Assembly: GCF_002797855.1 (NCBI RefSeq)
Contig: NZ_PGFB01000004.1
Coordinates: 310,001-374,000 of the forward strand
Direction of reading: 5' to 3'
Source of the DNA: Compostimonas suwonensis
Lineage (GTDB): Bacteria; Actinomycetota; Actinomycetes; Actinomycetales; Microbacteriaceae
Length of the DNA stretch: 64,000 nucleotides
Shown here: positions 27,034 through 35,698 of the stretch, piece by piece
Position numbering within the stretch: the stretch's first letter is position 1
Layout: every line of letters starts with the position of its first letter
The notes under the pieces: model-generated
Seen by the model: the letters and a program-made list of their open reading frames with translations, nothing else
Database searches by the model: none
What the model was told of the DNA's origin: nothing
Translations under genes and position numbers: made by a program

Positions 27034-27828
27034 ATGTCGCAGAGCAGCGCGAGCCGCATCGTCACACGCCGCGAGGGCCACGTGCTCGTCATCGGCCTCG
27101 ATCGCCCCGAGAAGCGCAACGCCGCCGACGCGCAGATGCTCGGCGAGTTGTCGCTCGCCTATGCCGAGCTCGAGAACGACCCCGAGCTGCGGGTCGGCCT
27201 GGTCTACGCGGAGGGCGACCATTTCACGGCGGGCCTCGACCTCGCCGACATCGCCCCGCGCATCGGAGCGGGCGGCCTCGACATCGTCGCCGAGGGCGGC
27301 ATCAACCCGTGGCAGGTCGACGGGCACCGGCTGAGCAAACCCGTCGTCATCGCCGTGCAGGGCACCTGCCTGACCCTGGGCATCGAGCTTATGCTCGCGA
27401 GCGACATCGTGGTCGCCGCGGAGTCGTCCGTCTTCGGCCAGATCGAGGTGAGCCGCGGCATCCTGCCCTTCGGCGGTGCCACCATCCGCTTTCCGCGCGC
27501 CGCCGGCTGGGGCGACGCGATGCGCTGGATCCTCACCGGCGACACCTTCGACGCCGCAGAGGCCCACCGCATCGGCCTCGTGCAGGAGGTCGTTCCCCAC
27601 GGGGAGCAGTTCGAACGCGGCCTCGCCCTCGCGAGCCGCATCGCCGAGCAGGCCCCGCTCGCCGTGCAGGCGGCACTCGCGAACGCGCGCACGGCCGTGC
27701 GGGAGGGCGATGCCGCGGCTGAGGCGCAGTTGCAGCCCGCACTCGTCGCCCTCGCCGCGAGCGAGGATTCCCGCATCGGCATGGAAGCTTTTCTCACGCG
27801 TCAGCAAGCTCGGTTCCTCGGGAGGTAG
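27034..27828 (+). CDS. Enoyl-CoA hydratase/isomerase (crotonase) family protein
   Basis: A 264-residue crotonase-fold enzyme. The oxyanion-hole segments are EKRNAADAQM and FTAGLDLADIAP. The helix motif is VQGTCLTLGIELMLASDI. The Glu pair of true hydratases is not clearly placed: the second site reads EVSRGILPFGGA. The exact reaction is therefore uncertain. The ATG at 27034 has GGAGGAG 7 nt upstream. It begins a four-gene cassette with gaps of 3 nt, -4 nt and -4 nt. Confidence 0.85.
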   Translation: MSQSSASRIVTRREGHVLVIGLDRPEKRNAADAQMLGELSLAYAELENDPELRVGLVYAEGDHFTAGLDLADIAPRIGAGGLDIVAEGGINPWQVDGHRLSKPVVIAVQGTCLTLGIELMLASDIVVAAESSVFGQIEVSRGILPFGGATIRFPRAAGWGDAMRWILTGDTFDAAEAHRIGLVQEVVPHGEQFERGLALASRIAEQAPLAVQAALANARTAVREGDAAAEAQLQPALVALAASEDSRIGMEAFLTRQQARFLGR

Positions 27829-27831
27829 ACC

Positions 27832-29268
27832 ATGCCAGACTCACCATACGATCTCATCGTCATCGGCGCGGGGCCGGTGGGCGAGAACGTCGCCGATCGC
27901 GCCGTGCAGGGCGGGCTCACCGTCGCCATCGTCGAGAGCGAGCTGGTCGGGGGCGAGTGCTCCTACTGGGCCTGCATGCCCTCGAAGACCCTCCTGCGCA
28001 GCGGCAACGCACTGCGCGCCGCGCAGCGCGTCCCCGGCGCACGCGAGGCGATCACGGGAACCCTCGACGTGCAGGCCGTGCTGAACCGCCGCAACGAGGT
28101 CGTGGCCGACTGGAACGACGCGGGCCAGGCCTCCTGGCTCGACTCCGCGGGCATCACCCTCGTGCGCGGCCACGGCCGGCTCGACGGCGAGCGCCGTGTC
28201 GTCGTGACCGCGGAAGACGGCACGACGACGACCCTCACCGCGACCCACGCCGTCGCGCTCTCGACGGGCACGGCGGCCCTCCTGCCCGACATCCCGGGCC
28301 TGGCCGACGCGAAGCCGTGGACGAGCCGCGAGGCGACGAGCGCGCAGTCGGTTCCGAAGCGACTCGCGATCCTCGGCGGCGGTGTCGTCGGATCCGAGAT
28401 GGCGACAGCGTATGCGAGCTTCGGCACCGCCGTGACCGTCATCGCCCGGGGCGGCCTGCTCGGCGGCAACGAGCCCTTCGCGGGCGAGCTCGTCGCCGAC
28501 GCCCTGCGCGAGCTGGGCGCCGACCTCCGGCTCGGGCGCTCACCCGAACGCATCGAACGCGACGGCGACACGGTCACGATCACCCTCGACGACGGCGAGA
28601 CCATCGAGGCCGACGAGATCCTCGTCGCGACGGGCCGGGTGCCCCGCACCATGGAGCTCGGGCTCGAGACCGTGGGCCTCCCCGCCGGCGACTGGCTGGG
28701 GGTCGACGACACCCTCCGGGTGCACGGCGCCGACGGCGAGCCCATCGACTGGCTCTACGCCGTGGGCGACATCAATCACCGTGCCCTGCTCACCCATCAG
28801 GGCAAGTACCAGGCGCGCGCGGCCGGTGACGTGATCGCCGCGCGGGCGCTCCGCAAGCCCGTGCACGACGAGCCGTGGGGCGCCCATGTCGCGACCGCCG
28901 ACCACGAGGCCGTTCCGCAGGTGACCTTCACCGACCCCGAGGTCGCGTCGGTGGGCCTGACGGCCGCCGCCGCCGAGAAGGCCGGCTACCGCACCCGTGT
29001 CGTCGACTACGAGATCGGCAATGTCTCGGGCGCCTACCTCACGGCCGAGGGCTACACGGGCACCGCGCGGATGGTCGTCGATGAAGACAGGAAGGCCGTG
29101 ATCGGGGTGACCTTCGTGGGCCAGGATGTCGCCGACCTGCTGCACTCGGCCACGATCGCCGTCGTGGGCCAGGTGCCGATCGACCGCCTGTGGCACGCCG
29201 TGCCCTCCTACCCCGCGATCAGCGAGGTCTGGCTGCGGCTGCTCGAGGGCTACGGACGACCCGAGTGA
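27832..29268 (+). CDS. Pyridine nucleotide-disulfide oxidoreductase (dihydrolipoamide dehydrogenase-like)
   Basis: A 478-residue flavoprotein with the FAD motif VIGAGPVGENVADRAVQGG, redox-active Cys43 and Cys48 (GGECSYWACMPSK), NAD(P) motif LGGGVVGSEMATAYASFG, and FAD motif YAVGDINHRALLTHQGKYQA. The C-terminal dimer domain has VPSYPAISEVWL where classical family members have AHPTLSE, so the catalytic-base His is replaced by Tyr while Glu is kept. It is related to mycothione/mercuric reductase-type proteins, but electron acceptor unknown. It begins 3 nt after the crotonase stop. Confidence 0.88.
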   Translation: MPDSPYDLIVIGAGPVGENVADRAVQGGLTVAIVESELVGGECSYWACMPSKTLLRSGNALRAAQRVPGAREAITGTLDVQAVLNRRNEVVADWNDAGQASWLDSAGITLVRGHGRLDGERRVVVTAEDGTTTTLTATHAVALSTGTAALLPDIPGLADAKPWTSREATSAQSVPKRLAILGGGVVGSEMATAYASFGTAVTVIARGGLLGGNEPFAGELVADALRELGADLRLGRSPERIERDGDTVTITLDDGETIEADEILVATGRVPRTMELGLETVGLPAGDWLGVDDTLRVHGADGEPIDWLYAVGDINHRALLTHQGKYQARAAGDVIAARALRKPVHDEPWGAHVATADHEAVPQVTFTDPEVASVGLTAAAAEKAGYRTRVVDYEIGNVSGAYLTAEGYTGTARMVVDEDRKAVIGVTFVGQDVADLLHSATIAVVGQVPIDRLWHAVPSYPAISEVWLRLLEGYGRPE

Positions 29269-29633
29269 GCCCGGTGCGCGGCATCCTCTTCGACTCGCCC
29301 CTCTCGCGCCTCGGCTACCTCTACGCGACCGCCGTGGGTCTCGTCTGGGGCTTCGTCTGGAGCACGGGCCGGGTGCAGCGGCGCGACGGGCTCTTCGTCT
29401 TCACGGGGATGCCGACGTGGACGTTCGGCCGCGGCGGCTCATGCGTGGGCGGCTGCTACCTCACGGCGCACAATGTCTCGAACGACGTGCTCGAGCACGA
29501 GGCCGTGCACAAGCAGCAGTGGCTGCGCTACGGCTTCCTCTTCCCTCTGCTGTACTTCATCGCGGGACGCGATCCGCTGAAGAATCGTTTCGAGATCGAG
29601 GCCGGCCTCGAGAAGGGCGGATACCTGCGATGA
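29265..29633 (+). CDS. Small membrane protein with HExxH motif
   Basis: A 122-residue protein starting at a GTG that overlaps the previous stop (GTGA). Two hydrophobic segments (about 18-34 and 90-100) flank the motif LEHEAVHKQQW with HExxH at residues 78-82. Cys60 and Cys64 (SCVGGC) and the C-terminal NRFEIEAGLEKGG, which could give a third Glu ligand, are further candidates for metal binding. HExxH suggests zinc, as in metallopeptidases, but no known peptidase family is clear. I do not recognise the family. Its retention inside a coupled operon argues it is a real gene. Confidence 0.75.
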   Translation: MSPVRGILFDSPLSRLGYLYATAVGLVWGFVWSTGRVQRRDGLFVFTGMPTWTFGRGGSCVGGCYLTAHNVSNDVLEHEAVHKQQWLRYGFLFPLLYFIAGRDPLKNRFEIEAGLEKGGYLR

Positions 29634-30535
29634 ACGCAGCCGCAACCGGGCAGCCCGAGCCCCGCACGATCGTCATCACGGGGGCGAGCTCCGGCATCGG
29701 CGCGATCGCCGCGGCACGGCTCGCCGAGGCGGGCGCCCGCGTCGCCGTCGTCGGGCGCAACCCGGAGCGCACCCGGGCTATCGCCGAGCGGGTGGGCGGC
29801 GAGGCCTTCCTCGCCGATTTCGACCACCTCGACGAGGTGCGCGGCCTCGCCGCCGCACTGCTCGACCGTTTCGAGCGCATCGACGTGCTCGCCAACAACG
29901 CCGGCGGCCTGTCGTCGACGCACGAGCTCACCGCCGACGGCATCGAGCGCACCTGGCAGACGAACGTCGTAGCGCCGTTCCTGCTCACCGAGCTGCTGCT
30001 GCCTCGGCTGCGACAGACCGCGCAGGCGCACGGCGAGGCCCGGGTCCTCGCGACGGCGAGCAGTGCCGCCCGCTTCTCGCAGTTGCGCCTCGATGATGTG
30101 AACTGGCAGCGGCGGCCGTGGTGGGGCGGCTGGCGCGCGTACGGCACGAGCAAGCTCGCCGTCATCGTCTGGATCAAGGAGCTCGCGAAACGCCTCGAGG
30201 GCAGCGGGGTCGGTGCCTGGTCGTTCCACCCGGGGTTCGTCACGACCGGTTTCGGCGCGACATCCCGGGCCATGAAGCTCGCCTCGACGCTCACGAACGG
30301 CAGCTATGCGAACCTCGCGGTGGATGCCGAGGAGGGCGCCGTGCCGCTCGTCCAGCTCGCCTCGGCGCAGCGGATCTGGGCGCCGAGCGGCACCTTCTTC
30401 GACCGCCTGACCGCCGACGGCACAACGAGCCGCCAATCGCGCGACCCCCAGCTCGCCCGCGACCTCTGGCCCGCGCTCGAAAGGCTCAGCGGCCTGGATG
30501 CCGGCCTGGATGTCAGCGGCCTGGATCCCTCATGA
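29630..30535 (+). CDS. Short-chain dehydrogenase/reductase
   Basis: A 301-residue SDR. Cofactor motif TGASSGIGAIAAARLAEAG, NNAG motif VLANNAGG, active-site YGTSK (Tyr/Lys) with upstream Ser in ATASSAARFS. The cofactor-binding Arg after beta2 (VVGRNPERTR) suggests NADP. Length and the C-terminal extension match the retinol-dehydrogenase/WW-oxidoreductase-like subgroup. The ATG overlaps the stop of the HExxH gene by 4 bp. Its 3' end overlaps the 3' end of the convergent iron ABC gene by 23 bp. Confidence 0.88.
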   Translation: MNAAATGQPEPRTIVITGASSGIGAIAAARLAEAGARVAVVGRNPERTRAIAERVGGEAFLADFDHLDEVRGLAAALLDRFERIDVLANNAGGLSSTHELTADGIERTWQTNVVAPFLLTELLLPRLRQTAQAHGEARVLATASSAARFSQLRLDDVNWQRRPWWGGWRAYGTSKLAVIVWIKELAKRLEGSGVGAWSFHPGFVTTGFGATSRAMKLASTLTNGSYANLAVDAEEGAVPLVQLASAQRIWAPSGTFFDRLTADGTTSRQSRDPQLARDLWPALERLSGLDAGLDVSGLDPS

Positions 30536-31346
30536 CCCGCGGCACGACGAGGGGCGTGCCGCTCTGGGGGTCGTCGATGATCACGCACGGCAGCCCGAAG
30601 ACCTCGTCGACGAGCTCGGCCGTGAGCACGGCGCCCGGCTCCCCCTCCGCGACGATCGAGCCCGCCTTCATTACGACGAGCCGGGTCGCGTACCGCGCAG
30701 CCTGATTGAGGTCGTGGAGCACCGCGACGAGCGTTCGGCCCTCCCGGTGCAGGCGGGAGCAGAGCTCGAGCACCTCGTACTGGTGCGCGATGTCGAGGAA
30801 GGTCGTCGGCTCGTCGAGCAGCAGCAGCTCGGTGCGCTGGGCGAGCACCATGGCGATCCAGGCGCGCTGCCGCTGGCCGCCCGAGAGCTCGGAGACCTGA
30901 CGGTCGGCGAGATCGGCGACCCCGGTGGAGACGAGGGCCTCCGTCACCGCGCTCTCGTCGGCATCCGACCACTGGCGCAGCAGGGTGTGGTGCGCGTAAC
31001 GGCCTCGGCCGACGAGATCGCGCACGGTCATCGACTCGGGGGCGATGGGGCTCTGCGGCAGCATCGCGAGCTCGCGGGCGACGGCTTTGCTGCGATAGGA
31101 GCCGATCGGGGCGCCGTCGAGCAGCACGGAGCCCGCTCGGGGCGTGATCGTGCGCGCGAGAGCCCTCAGCAGGGTCGACTTGCCGCAGGCGTTGGGGCCG
31201 ATGATGACCGTGAACCCGCCGTCGGGGATCTGCAGGCTGAGCCTGTCGACGACGATCCGATCGTCGTAGGCGAGACTCAGCTCGCGCGCCGCCAGACGCC
31301 CGTGCGCGGGCGAGCCCGCAGCGGATGCCGGTTGAGCCGTGGTCAT
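30513..31346 (-). CDS. Iron-siderophore ABC transporter ATP-binding protein (FepC-like)
   Basis: A 277-residue ABC ATPase. Walker A is GPNACGKST, the signature is LSGGQRQRAWIAMVLAQ, Walker B is LLLLDEPTTFLD, and the H-loop is LHDLNQAARY. The FLDIAHQYEVL segment after Walker B is characteristic of the Fe3+-siderophore/B12 ATPases. It ends the transporter operon and its start overlaps the permease stop by one base. The 3' end overlaps the convergent SDR gene by 23 bp. Confidence 0.95.
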   Translation of the reverse strand: MTTAQPASAAGSPAHGRLAARELSLAYDDRIVVDRLSLQIPDGGFTVIIGPNACGKSTLLRALARTITPRAGSVLLDGAPIGSYRSKAVARELAMLPQSPIAPESMTVRDLVGRGRYAHHTLLRQWSDADESAVTEALVSTGVADLADRQVSELSGGQRQRAWIAMVLAQRTELLLLDEPTTFLDIAHQYEVLELCSRLHREGRTLVAVLHDLNQAARYATRLVVMKAGSIVAEGEPGAVLTAELVDEVFGLPCVIIDDPQSGTPLVVPRVMRDPGR

Positions 31347-32392
31347 CAGACGGTTCCCTTCCGCCACTCGGCGAGCAGCAGGTAGCCCAGGTAGATGCCG
31401 CCGAGGGCGGCGGTGAGGATCCCGACCGGCAGCTGCACCGGGAACGGGGACTGCTGCACGAGCAGGTCGGCGACCGCCAGGAGCAGCGCACCCGCGATCG
31501 CTGAGACGAGGATGCCCGCTCCGGGCGCCCGCGTGAGCCGTTTCGCGATCTGCGGAGCCGTGAGGGCTATGAAGGCGATCGGCCCGGCGACGCTCACGGC
31601 GGCTGTCGCGAGGCCGACGGCGACAAGCACCGAGCAGGCGCGTGTGAGCGAGCTGCGCGCGCCGAGGGCGTCGGCCGTCTCGTCGCCCATCTCCAGCAGC
31701 CCGAGCCGCGGCGAGAGCACGAGGGCGCACGGAACCAGGACCAGCAGGCAGACGCCGACGATCGCGGCATCCTGCCAGGAGCGCGAGGCGAGCGAGCCGT
31801 TGAGGTAGGAGGCGAGCACCGTCGCCTGCTCGAGGCCGACCCGGGCGATCACGAACTGCACGAAGGCGAGCGACATCGCGGAGACCCCGATACCGATCAC
31901 GATCATTCGCACGGGCGAGGAGAAGCCCCGCCCGGTGCCGAGGTAGACGACCGCGATGGCCACGAGAGCGCCGACGAGAGCGCCGAGCGGAAGGGGCAGG
32001 ATCCCCGTCCAGAGCAGGCCGAACGCCGCGGCACCCGCCGCCGCGCCCGCCGAGAGGCCGATGACGTCGGGGCTTCCGAGCGGGTTGCGGGTGACGGTCT
32101 GGAAGAGCGCGCCCGAGACCCCGAAGGCGGCCCCGGCGCCCAGAGCCACGACGAGCCGTGGCCCGCGCAGGGTCTCGAGCACGATGCGCTCCCTGGCGCC
32201 CAGGGCGTCGGGGCCGCCGACCGCTGCGCGGAGAAGATCGTCGGGGCTCAGCCCGAGCCGGCCGAGGGTGAGCGTGAGAACCACGACGACGAGAAGCCCC
32301 AGCAGCAGGATGCCGCCCACCACGAGACCGCGGATGCGCACGGGCATGCTCAGCACGCCGCCGACCCGCAAGACCACGGGCGCGCGACTCAT
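31346..32392 (-). CDS. Iron-siderophore ABC permease (FecCD family), second subunit
   Basis: A 348-residue permease of the FecCD family with about nine or ten membrane segments. Recognisable blocks are GALFQTVTRNPLGSPDVIG and AGPIAFIALTAPQIAKRL (the cytosolic coupling region). It overlaps the upstream permease by 4 bp and pairs with it to form the channel. The role is import of Fe3+-siderophore complexes into the cytosol. Confidence 0.93.
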   Translation of the reverse strand: MSRAPVVLRVGGVLSMPVRIRGLVVGGILLLGLLVVVVLTLTLGRLGLSPDDLLRAAVGGPDALGARERIVLETLRGPRLVVALGAGAAFGVSGALFQTVTRNPLGSPDVIGLSAGAAAGAAAFGLLWTGILPLPLGALVGALVAIAVVYLGTGRGFSSPVRMIVIGIGVSAMSLAFVQFVIARVGLEQATVLASYLNGSLASRSWQDAAIVGVCLLVLVPCALVLSPRLGLLEMGDETADALGARSSLTRACSVLVAVGLATAAVSVAGPIAFIALTAPQIAKRLTRAPGAGILVSAIAGALLLAVADLLVQQSPFPVQLPVGILTAALGGIYLGYLLLAEWRKGTV

Positions 32393-33444
32393 GCCCTGCT
32401 CCTACCGTCGGCATTGCGCGCATTGCGCGCGCTGCCCGCACTGCCGGCGCCGCCGCCCATCCGCCGCACCGCGAGCAGCAGCACGGGGCCTCCGACGAAC
32501 GCCGTCACGACCCCCACCATGAGCTCGCCGGGCCGCACGAGCACCCGGCCGAGCACGTCGGCGCACAGCAGCAGCACGGGGCCGAGCAGCAGGCTGTACG
32601 GGATGAGCCAGCGGTGGTCGTCGCCCGTGAAGCTCCGCACGATGTGCGGCACGGCGAGTCCCACGAAGGCGATCGGCCCGACCGCGGCGGTCGCGGCGGC
32701 GCACAGCAGCGTCGCGCTCACGGCGCCCAGGATGCGAGTGCGCCCGAGATGCGCTCCGAGCGCGCGGGCGGTGTCGTCGCCGAGGGCGAGGGCGTTGAGC
32801 GATCCGCCGATCGACAGCGCGATCGCGAGCCCCACGACCACGAACGGGAGGATGTCGAGCACGAGCTGGGGGTCGCGCCCGGCGAGCGAGCCGATCACCC
32901 AGTAGCGGTAGCTGTCGAAGACCGTGGGCAGGCTCAGCGCCACGGCCTGGACGTAGGCGAAGACGACCGCCGTGACGACGGCGCCCGCGAGCACGAGCCG
33001 CACGGGCATCGTGCCGCGCCGCCCCGAGCCGACGAGGTAGACGACGACAACGGCCAGGACGGCTCCCGGCAGGGCGACCCAGACGCTCGCCGAGGAGGCG
33101 CCGAGCCCCAGGAAGGCGATCCCCGTGACGACGGCCGCAGCCGCTCCCGCGTTCACGCCGAAGAGCCCCGGGTCGCCGAGCGGGTTGCGGGTCACCCCTT
33201 GCATGACGGCGCCGGCGACCGCGAGACTCGCCCCCACGAGCACTCCGAGCGCCGTGCGCGGGATGCGGCTGGCGACGACCGTGTCGGCGAAGGCGCCGGA
33301 GGACGAGCCGGGGTCGAGCAGCGAGCTCCACACGGTCACGAGGGAGAGATCCTTGTTGCCGATCGAGAGGCTCAGGAGCACGACCACGACGAGCAGCGCG
33401 AAGGAGCCGCCCAGACCGAGCGCGAGGCGCGCGGGCCTGCTCAC
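32389..33444 (-). CDS. Iron-siderophore ABC permease (FecCD family), first subunit
   Basis: A 351-residue FecCD-type permease with the family blocks GAVMQGVTRNPLGDPGLFGVNAG and GPIAFVGLAVPHIVRSFTGDD. The C-terminus ends in a Gly/Ser/Ala/Arg/Asn-rich tail (GSARNARNADGRS) encoded by a short direct repeat. It lies 47 nt after the second binding-protein gene. Together with the next permease, the ATPase and two lipoproteins it forms the uptake system. Confidence 0.93.
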   Translation of the reverse strand: MSRPARLALGLGGSFALLVVVVLLSLSIGNKDLSLVTVWSSLLDPGSSSGAFADTVVASRIPRTALGVLVGASLAVAGAVMQGVTRNPLGDPGLFGVNAGAAAAVVTGIAFLGLGASSASVWVALPGAVLAVVVVYLVGSGRRGTMPVRLVLAGAVVTAVVFAYVQAVALSLPTVFDSYRYWVIGSLAGRDPQLVLDILPFVVVGLAIALSIGGSLNALALGDDTARALGAHLGRTRILGAVSATLLCAAATAAVGPIAFVGLAVPHIVRSFTGDDHRWLIPYSLLLGPVLLLCADVLGRVLVRPGELMVGVVTAFVGGPVLLLAVRRMGGGAGSAGSARNARNADGRSRA

Positions 33445-33450
33445 TGCGGG

Positions 33451-33504
33451 CTCACCGAACTCTCACCGAACGCGCGCCGGACGCCGAGCACTCACTGAAC
33501 GCGC
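33451..33504. repeat. CTCACCGAAC direct repeats around the 3' end of the binding-protein gene
   Basis: CTCACCGAAC occurs at 33451-33460 and 33462-33471, and the variant CTCACTGAACGCGC at 33491-33504 contains the stop codon of the binding-protein gene. The extra copies look like duplications of the gene's 3' end. Confidence 0.65.
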
Positions 33505-34550
33505 TCGGCCGCGTCGGCGATGAGCGGAACGTAGGAGTCGAGCGCCCACGGGACGCTCAGCGGGGTGAGCAGGCTCGACGCCATGGCGAGCTGGTTGTCG
33601 ACGACGGGGATGTAGGAGCCGCGCACGACGGCCGGCACCTGGGCGAAGAGCGGCTGGGCGGCGATCTGATCGGCGTTCGCCTGGTCGTTGTACCAGGCGA
33701 AGAGCACGTCGACGTCGTCGAGCAGGTCGGCGCGCTCGAGCCCGACCGTCGAGGCGAAGGTGCCCGCCGTGATCGGCACGGCCGCGACGGCGGGGTCTTC
33801 GACGAGCCCGAGCGCCGAGATGAGGTCGACCCGCGGATCGCCCTGCTGGTAGAGCGAGAGCGAGCCGGGCTCTGCCGTGTAGACGTAGGCGAAGCTCAGT
33901 CCCGCGAACTCCGGGTTCTGCGCCGCCGCCTCGGCGAGCTGCGCGTCGATCTCGTCGACGAGCCCGGCGGCCTCCTCGCCCTTGCCGAGCGCCTGGCCGA
34001 TGATCGCGATCTGCTCGTCCCACGCCGTGCGCCACGGCTCGCCGGGGTAGGCGACGGTCGGCGCGATCGCCGAGAGGGTGTCGAAGTCGTCCTGCGAGAT
34101 CCCGGACTGCGGGGCGAGGATGAGGTCGGGCTCGAGCTCGAGCACGGCCTCGACGTCCACCTCGGGCGAGACGGTGAAGGTCTGCGGAAGCTCGGCTCCG
34201 TTCTCCTCGATGGCCTCTCGCACCCACGGGAAGTAGCCGTCGCCGTCGCCGCCCCAGACGGCCTCCTCCATGCCGACCGGTGTCACCCCGAGGGCGATCG
34301 CCGTGTCGGCCGAACCCCAGCCGATCGTCACGACCCGCTGCGGAGCGGCCTCGATGACGGCGTCGCCCAGCGAGCTCTCGACCGTCACCGGGAAGGCCCC
34401 GGATGCCGCGGGGTCGGCCGATCCGGGAGTCTCGGCCGGATCGGATGAGCCGGACGGGTCGGCCGAGCAGGCGGTGAGGCCGCCGAGGCCCAGGCCCGTG
34501 GCGAGGAGGGCCGCGAGCGCGATCGAACGGGATCGGGTCAATCGGGTCAT
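33492..34550 (-). CDS. Iron-siderophore substrate-binding lipoprotein 2
   Basis: A 352-residue TroA/FepB-type binding protein. Signal peptide with lipobox LGGLTAC (about residue 23), a Ser/Pro/Ala linker, and two lobes joined by a long helix. Family motifs are RVVTIGWGSADTAIALGV and ELEPDLILAPQSGISQDDFDTL. It closely resembles the next gene upstream (long shared blocks, same length), pointing to tandem duplication. The ATG at 34550 has AAAGGATC upstream. An ATG at 34574 (MNPRKDP) is an alternative. Confidence 0.93.
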   Translation of the reverse strand: MTRLTRSRSIALAALLATGLGLGGLTACSADPSGSSDPAETPGSADPAASGAFPVTVESSLGDAVIEAAPQRVVTIGWGSADTAIALGVTPVGMEEAVWGGDGDGYFPWVREAIEENGAELPQTFTVSPEVDVEAVLELEPDLILAPQSGISQDDFDTLSAIAPTVAYPGEPWRTAWDEQIAIIGQALGKGEEAAGLVDEIDAQLAEAAAQNPEFAGLSFAYVYTAEPGSLSLYQQGDPRVDLISALGLVEDPAVAAVPITAGTFASTVGLERADLLDDVDVLFAWYNDQANADQIAAQPLFAQVPAVVRGSYIPVVDNQLAMASSLLTPLSVPWALDSYVPLIADAAERVQ

Positions 34551-34570
34551 GGTGGGATCCTTTCGGGGGT

Positions 34571-35626
34571 TCATTCGGAGGCGGCGGGGGCGTTCGAGAC
34601 GACGGCCACGGCATCCTGGATGCGGGGCACGAAGTCGGCGAGCACCCACGGCACTGTGAGCGGGGTGATGAGGCTCGACGCGGTCACGAAGGATCGGTCG
34701 TAGCTCACGACGTCCGAGCCGCGCCGCACCGCTGGGATCTGCGCGTAGAGCGGCTGCGCCTCGATGGCCGCCTGCTGATCGGGATCGCTGAACCACGTGA
34801 AGACGAGGTCGGAGTCGTTCAGGATGTCGGCCCGCTCGAGCCCGATGAGGCTCGAGGAGGTGCCCGGGGTCACCGGCTGCTCCGCGATGACGGGGTCGAC
34901 CGTGAGCCCCATGCCGGTGAGGATGTCGACGCGCGGCTCCCCCGCCTGGAAGACGCCCAGCACCCCGGGCTCTCCCGTGTAGAGGTAGCTGAAGGTCGTG
35001 CCCTCGAACTGCGGGTTCTGGTCGGCGACGGCCCGCAGTTCGTCGCGGATGTCACGGACGATCGCCTCCGCGTCGTCGCTCTCGCCGAGCGCCTGCCCGA
35101 TGATGCGGATCTGCTCGTCCCACGGTGTGCTCCAGGCGTCGCCCGGGTAGGCGACCGTGGGCGCCACGGCGCTCAGGAGGTCGAAGTCGGCCTGCGTGAT
35201 CCCGGACTGCGGGGCGAGGATGAGATCGGGCTCGAGCTCGAGGATGCCCTCGACGTCGACCTCCGGGGTCGCCGTGATGAGGGCGGGCAGCTCCTCCCCG
35301 CTCTCCTCGAGAGCCTCGCGCAGCCACGGCTGGTAGCCGTCGCCGTCGCCGCCCCAGCTGTCGACCTCGACGCCGACGGGTGTCGTTCCGAGCGCGACGA
35401 CGGTGTCGGCCGAGCCCTGCCCGATCGTGACGACGCGGGCCGGTCGCTGCTCGATCGTCGCGGAGCCCAGCGAGCTCGCGATCGTCACCGGGAAGCCGTC
35501 GGATGCCCCGGCCGAGGCCCGGGCGCCGTCCGGGTCCACGGGCGCCGCGGAGCATCCGGCGAGGGTGGCGGCGAGGGCCATCCCCGCGGCTGCGGCGGCG
35601 AGGGGCGGAAGGTGCTTGTCGGGCAC
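34571..35626 (-). CDS. Iron-siderophore substrate-binding lipoprotein 1
   Basis: A 351-residue paralogue of the adjacent binding protein, with lipobox TLAGC (about residue 25) and the same blocks (RVVTIGQGSADTVVALGT, ELEPDLILAPQSGITQADFDLL). It starts with GTG preceded by AAAGGACC. Two diverged binding proteins serving one permease pair suggests a broadened siderophore range. It lies 72 nt after the siderophore-interacting protein gene. Confidence 0.93.
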   Translation of the reverse strand: MPDKHLPPLAAAAAGMALAATLAGCSAAPVDPDGARASAGASDGFPVTIASSLGSATIEQRPARVVTIGQGSADTVVALGTTPVGVEVDSWGGDGDGYQPWLREALEESGEELPALITATPEVDVEGILELEPDLILAPQSGITQADFDLLSAVAPTVAYPGDAWSTPWDEQIRIIGQALGESDDAEAIVRDIRDELRAVADQNPQFEGTTFSYLYTGEPGVLGVFQAGEPRVDILTGMGLTVDPVIAEQPVTPGTSSSLIGLERADILNDSDLVFTWFSDPDQQAAIEAQPLYAQIPAVRRGSDVVSYDRSFVTASSLITPLTVPWVLADFVPRIQDAVAVVSNAPAASE

Positions 35627-35698
35627 GGTCGGTCCTTTCGTGCTGTGTTCGGTTCGTGGTGGGCGTGCAGCGGGCCGTTCGGGAGACGCGGATGCCGC

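Noticed and set aside
26958-27722. Open frame beginning MSTQTGQSKQSK upstream of the crotonase gene
   Set aside because: It runs out of frame through the crotonase gene with shadow-like Arg-rich composition. The simple repeat at its start explains the apparent gene-like opening.
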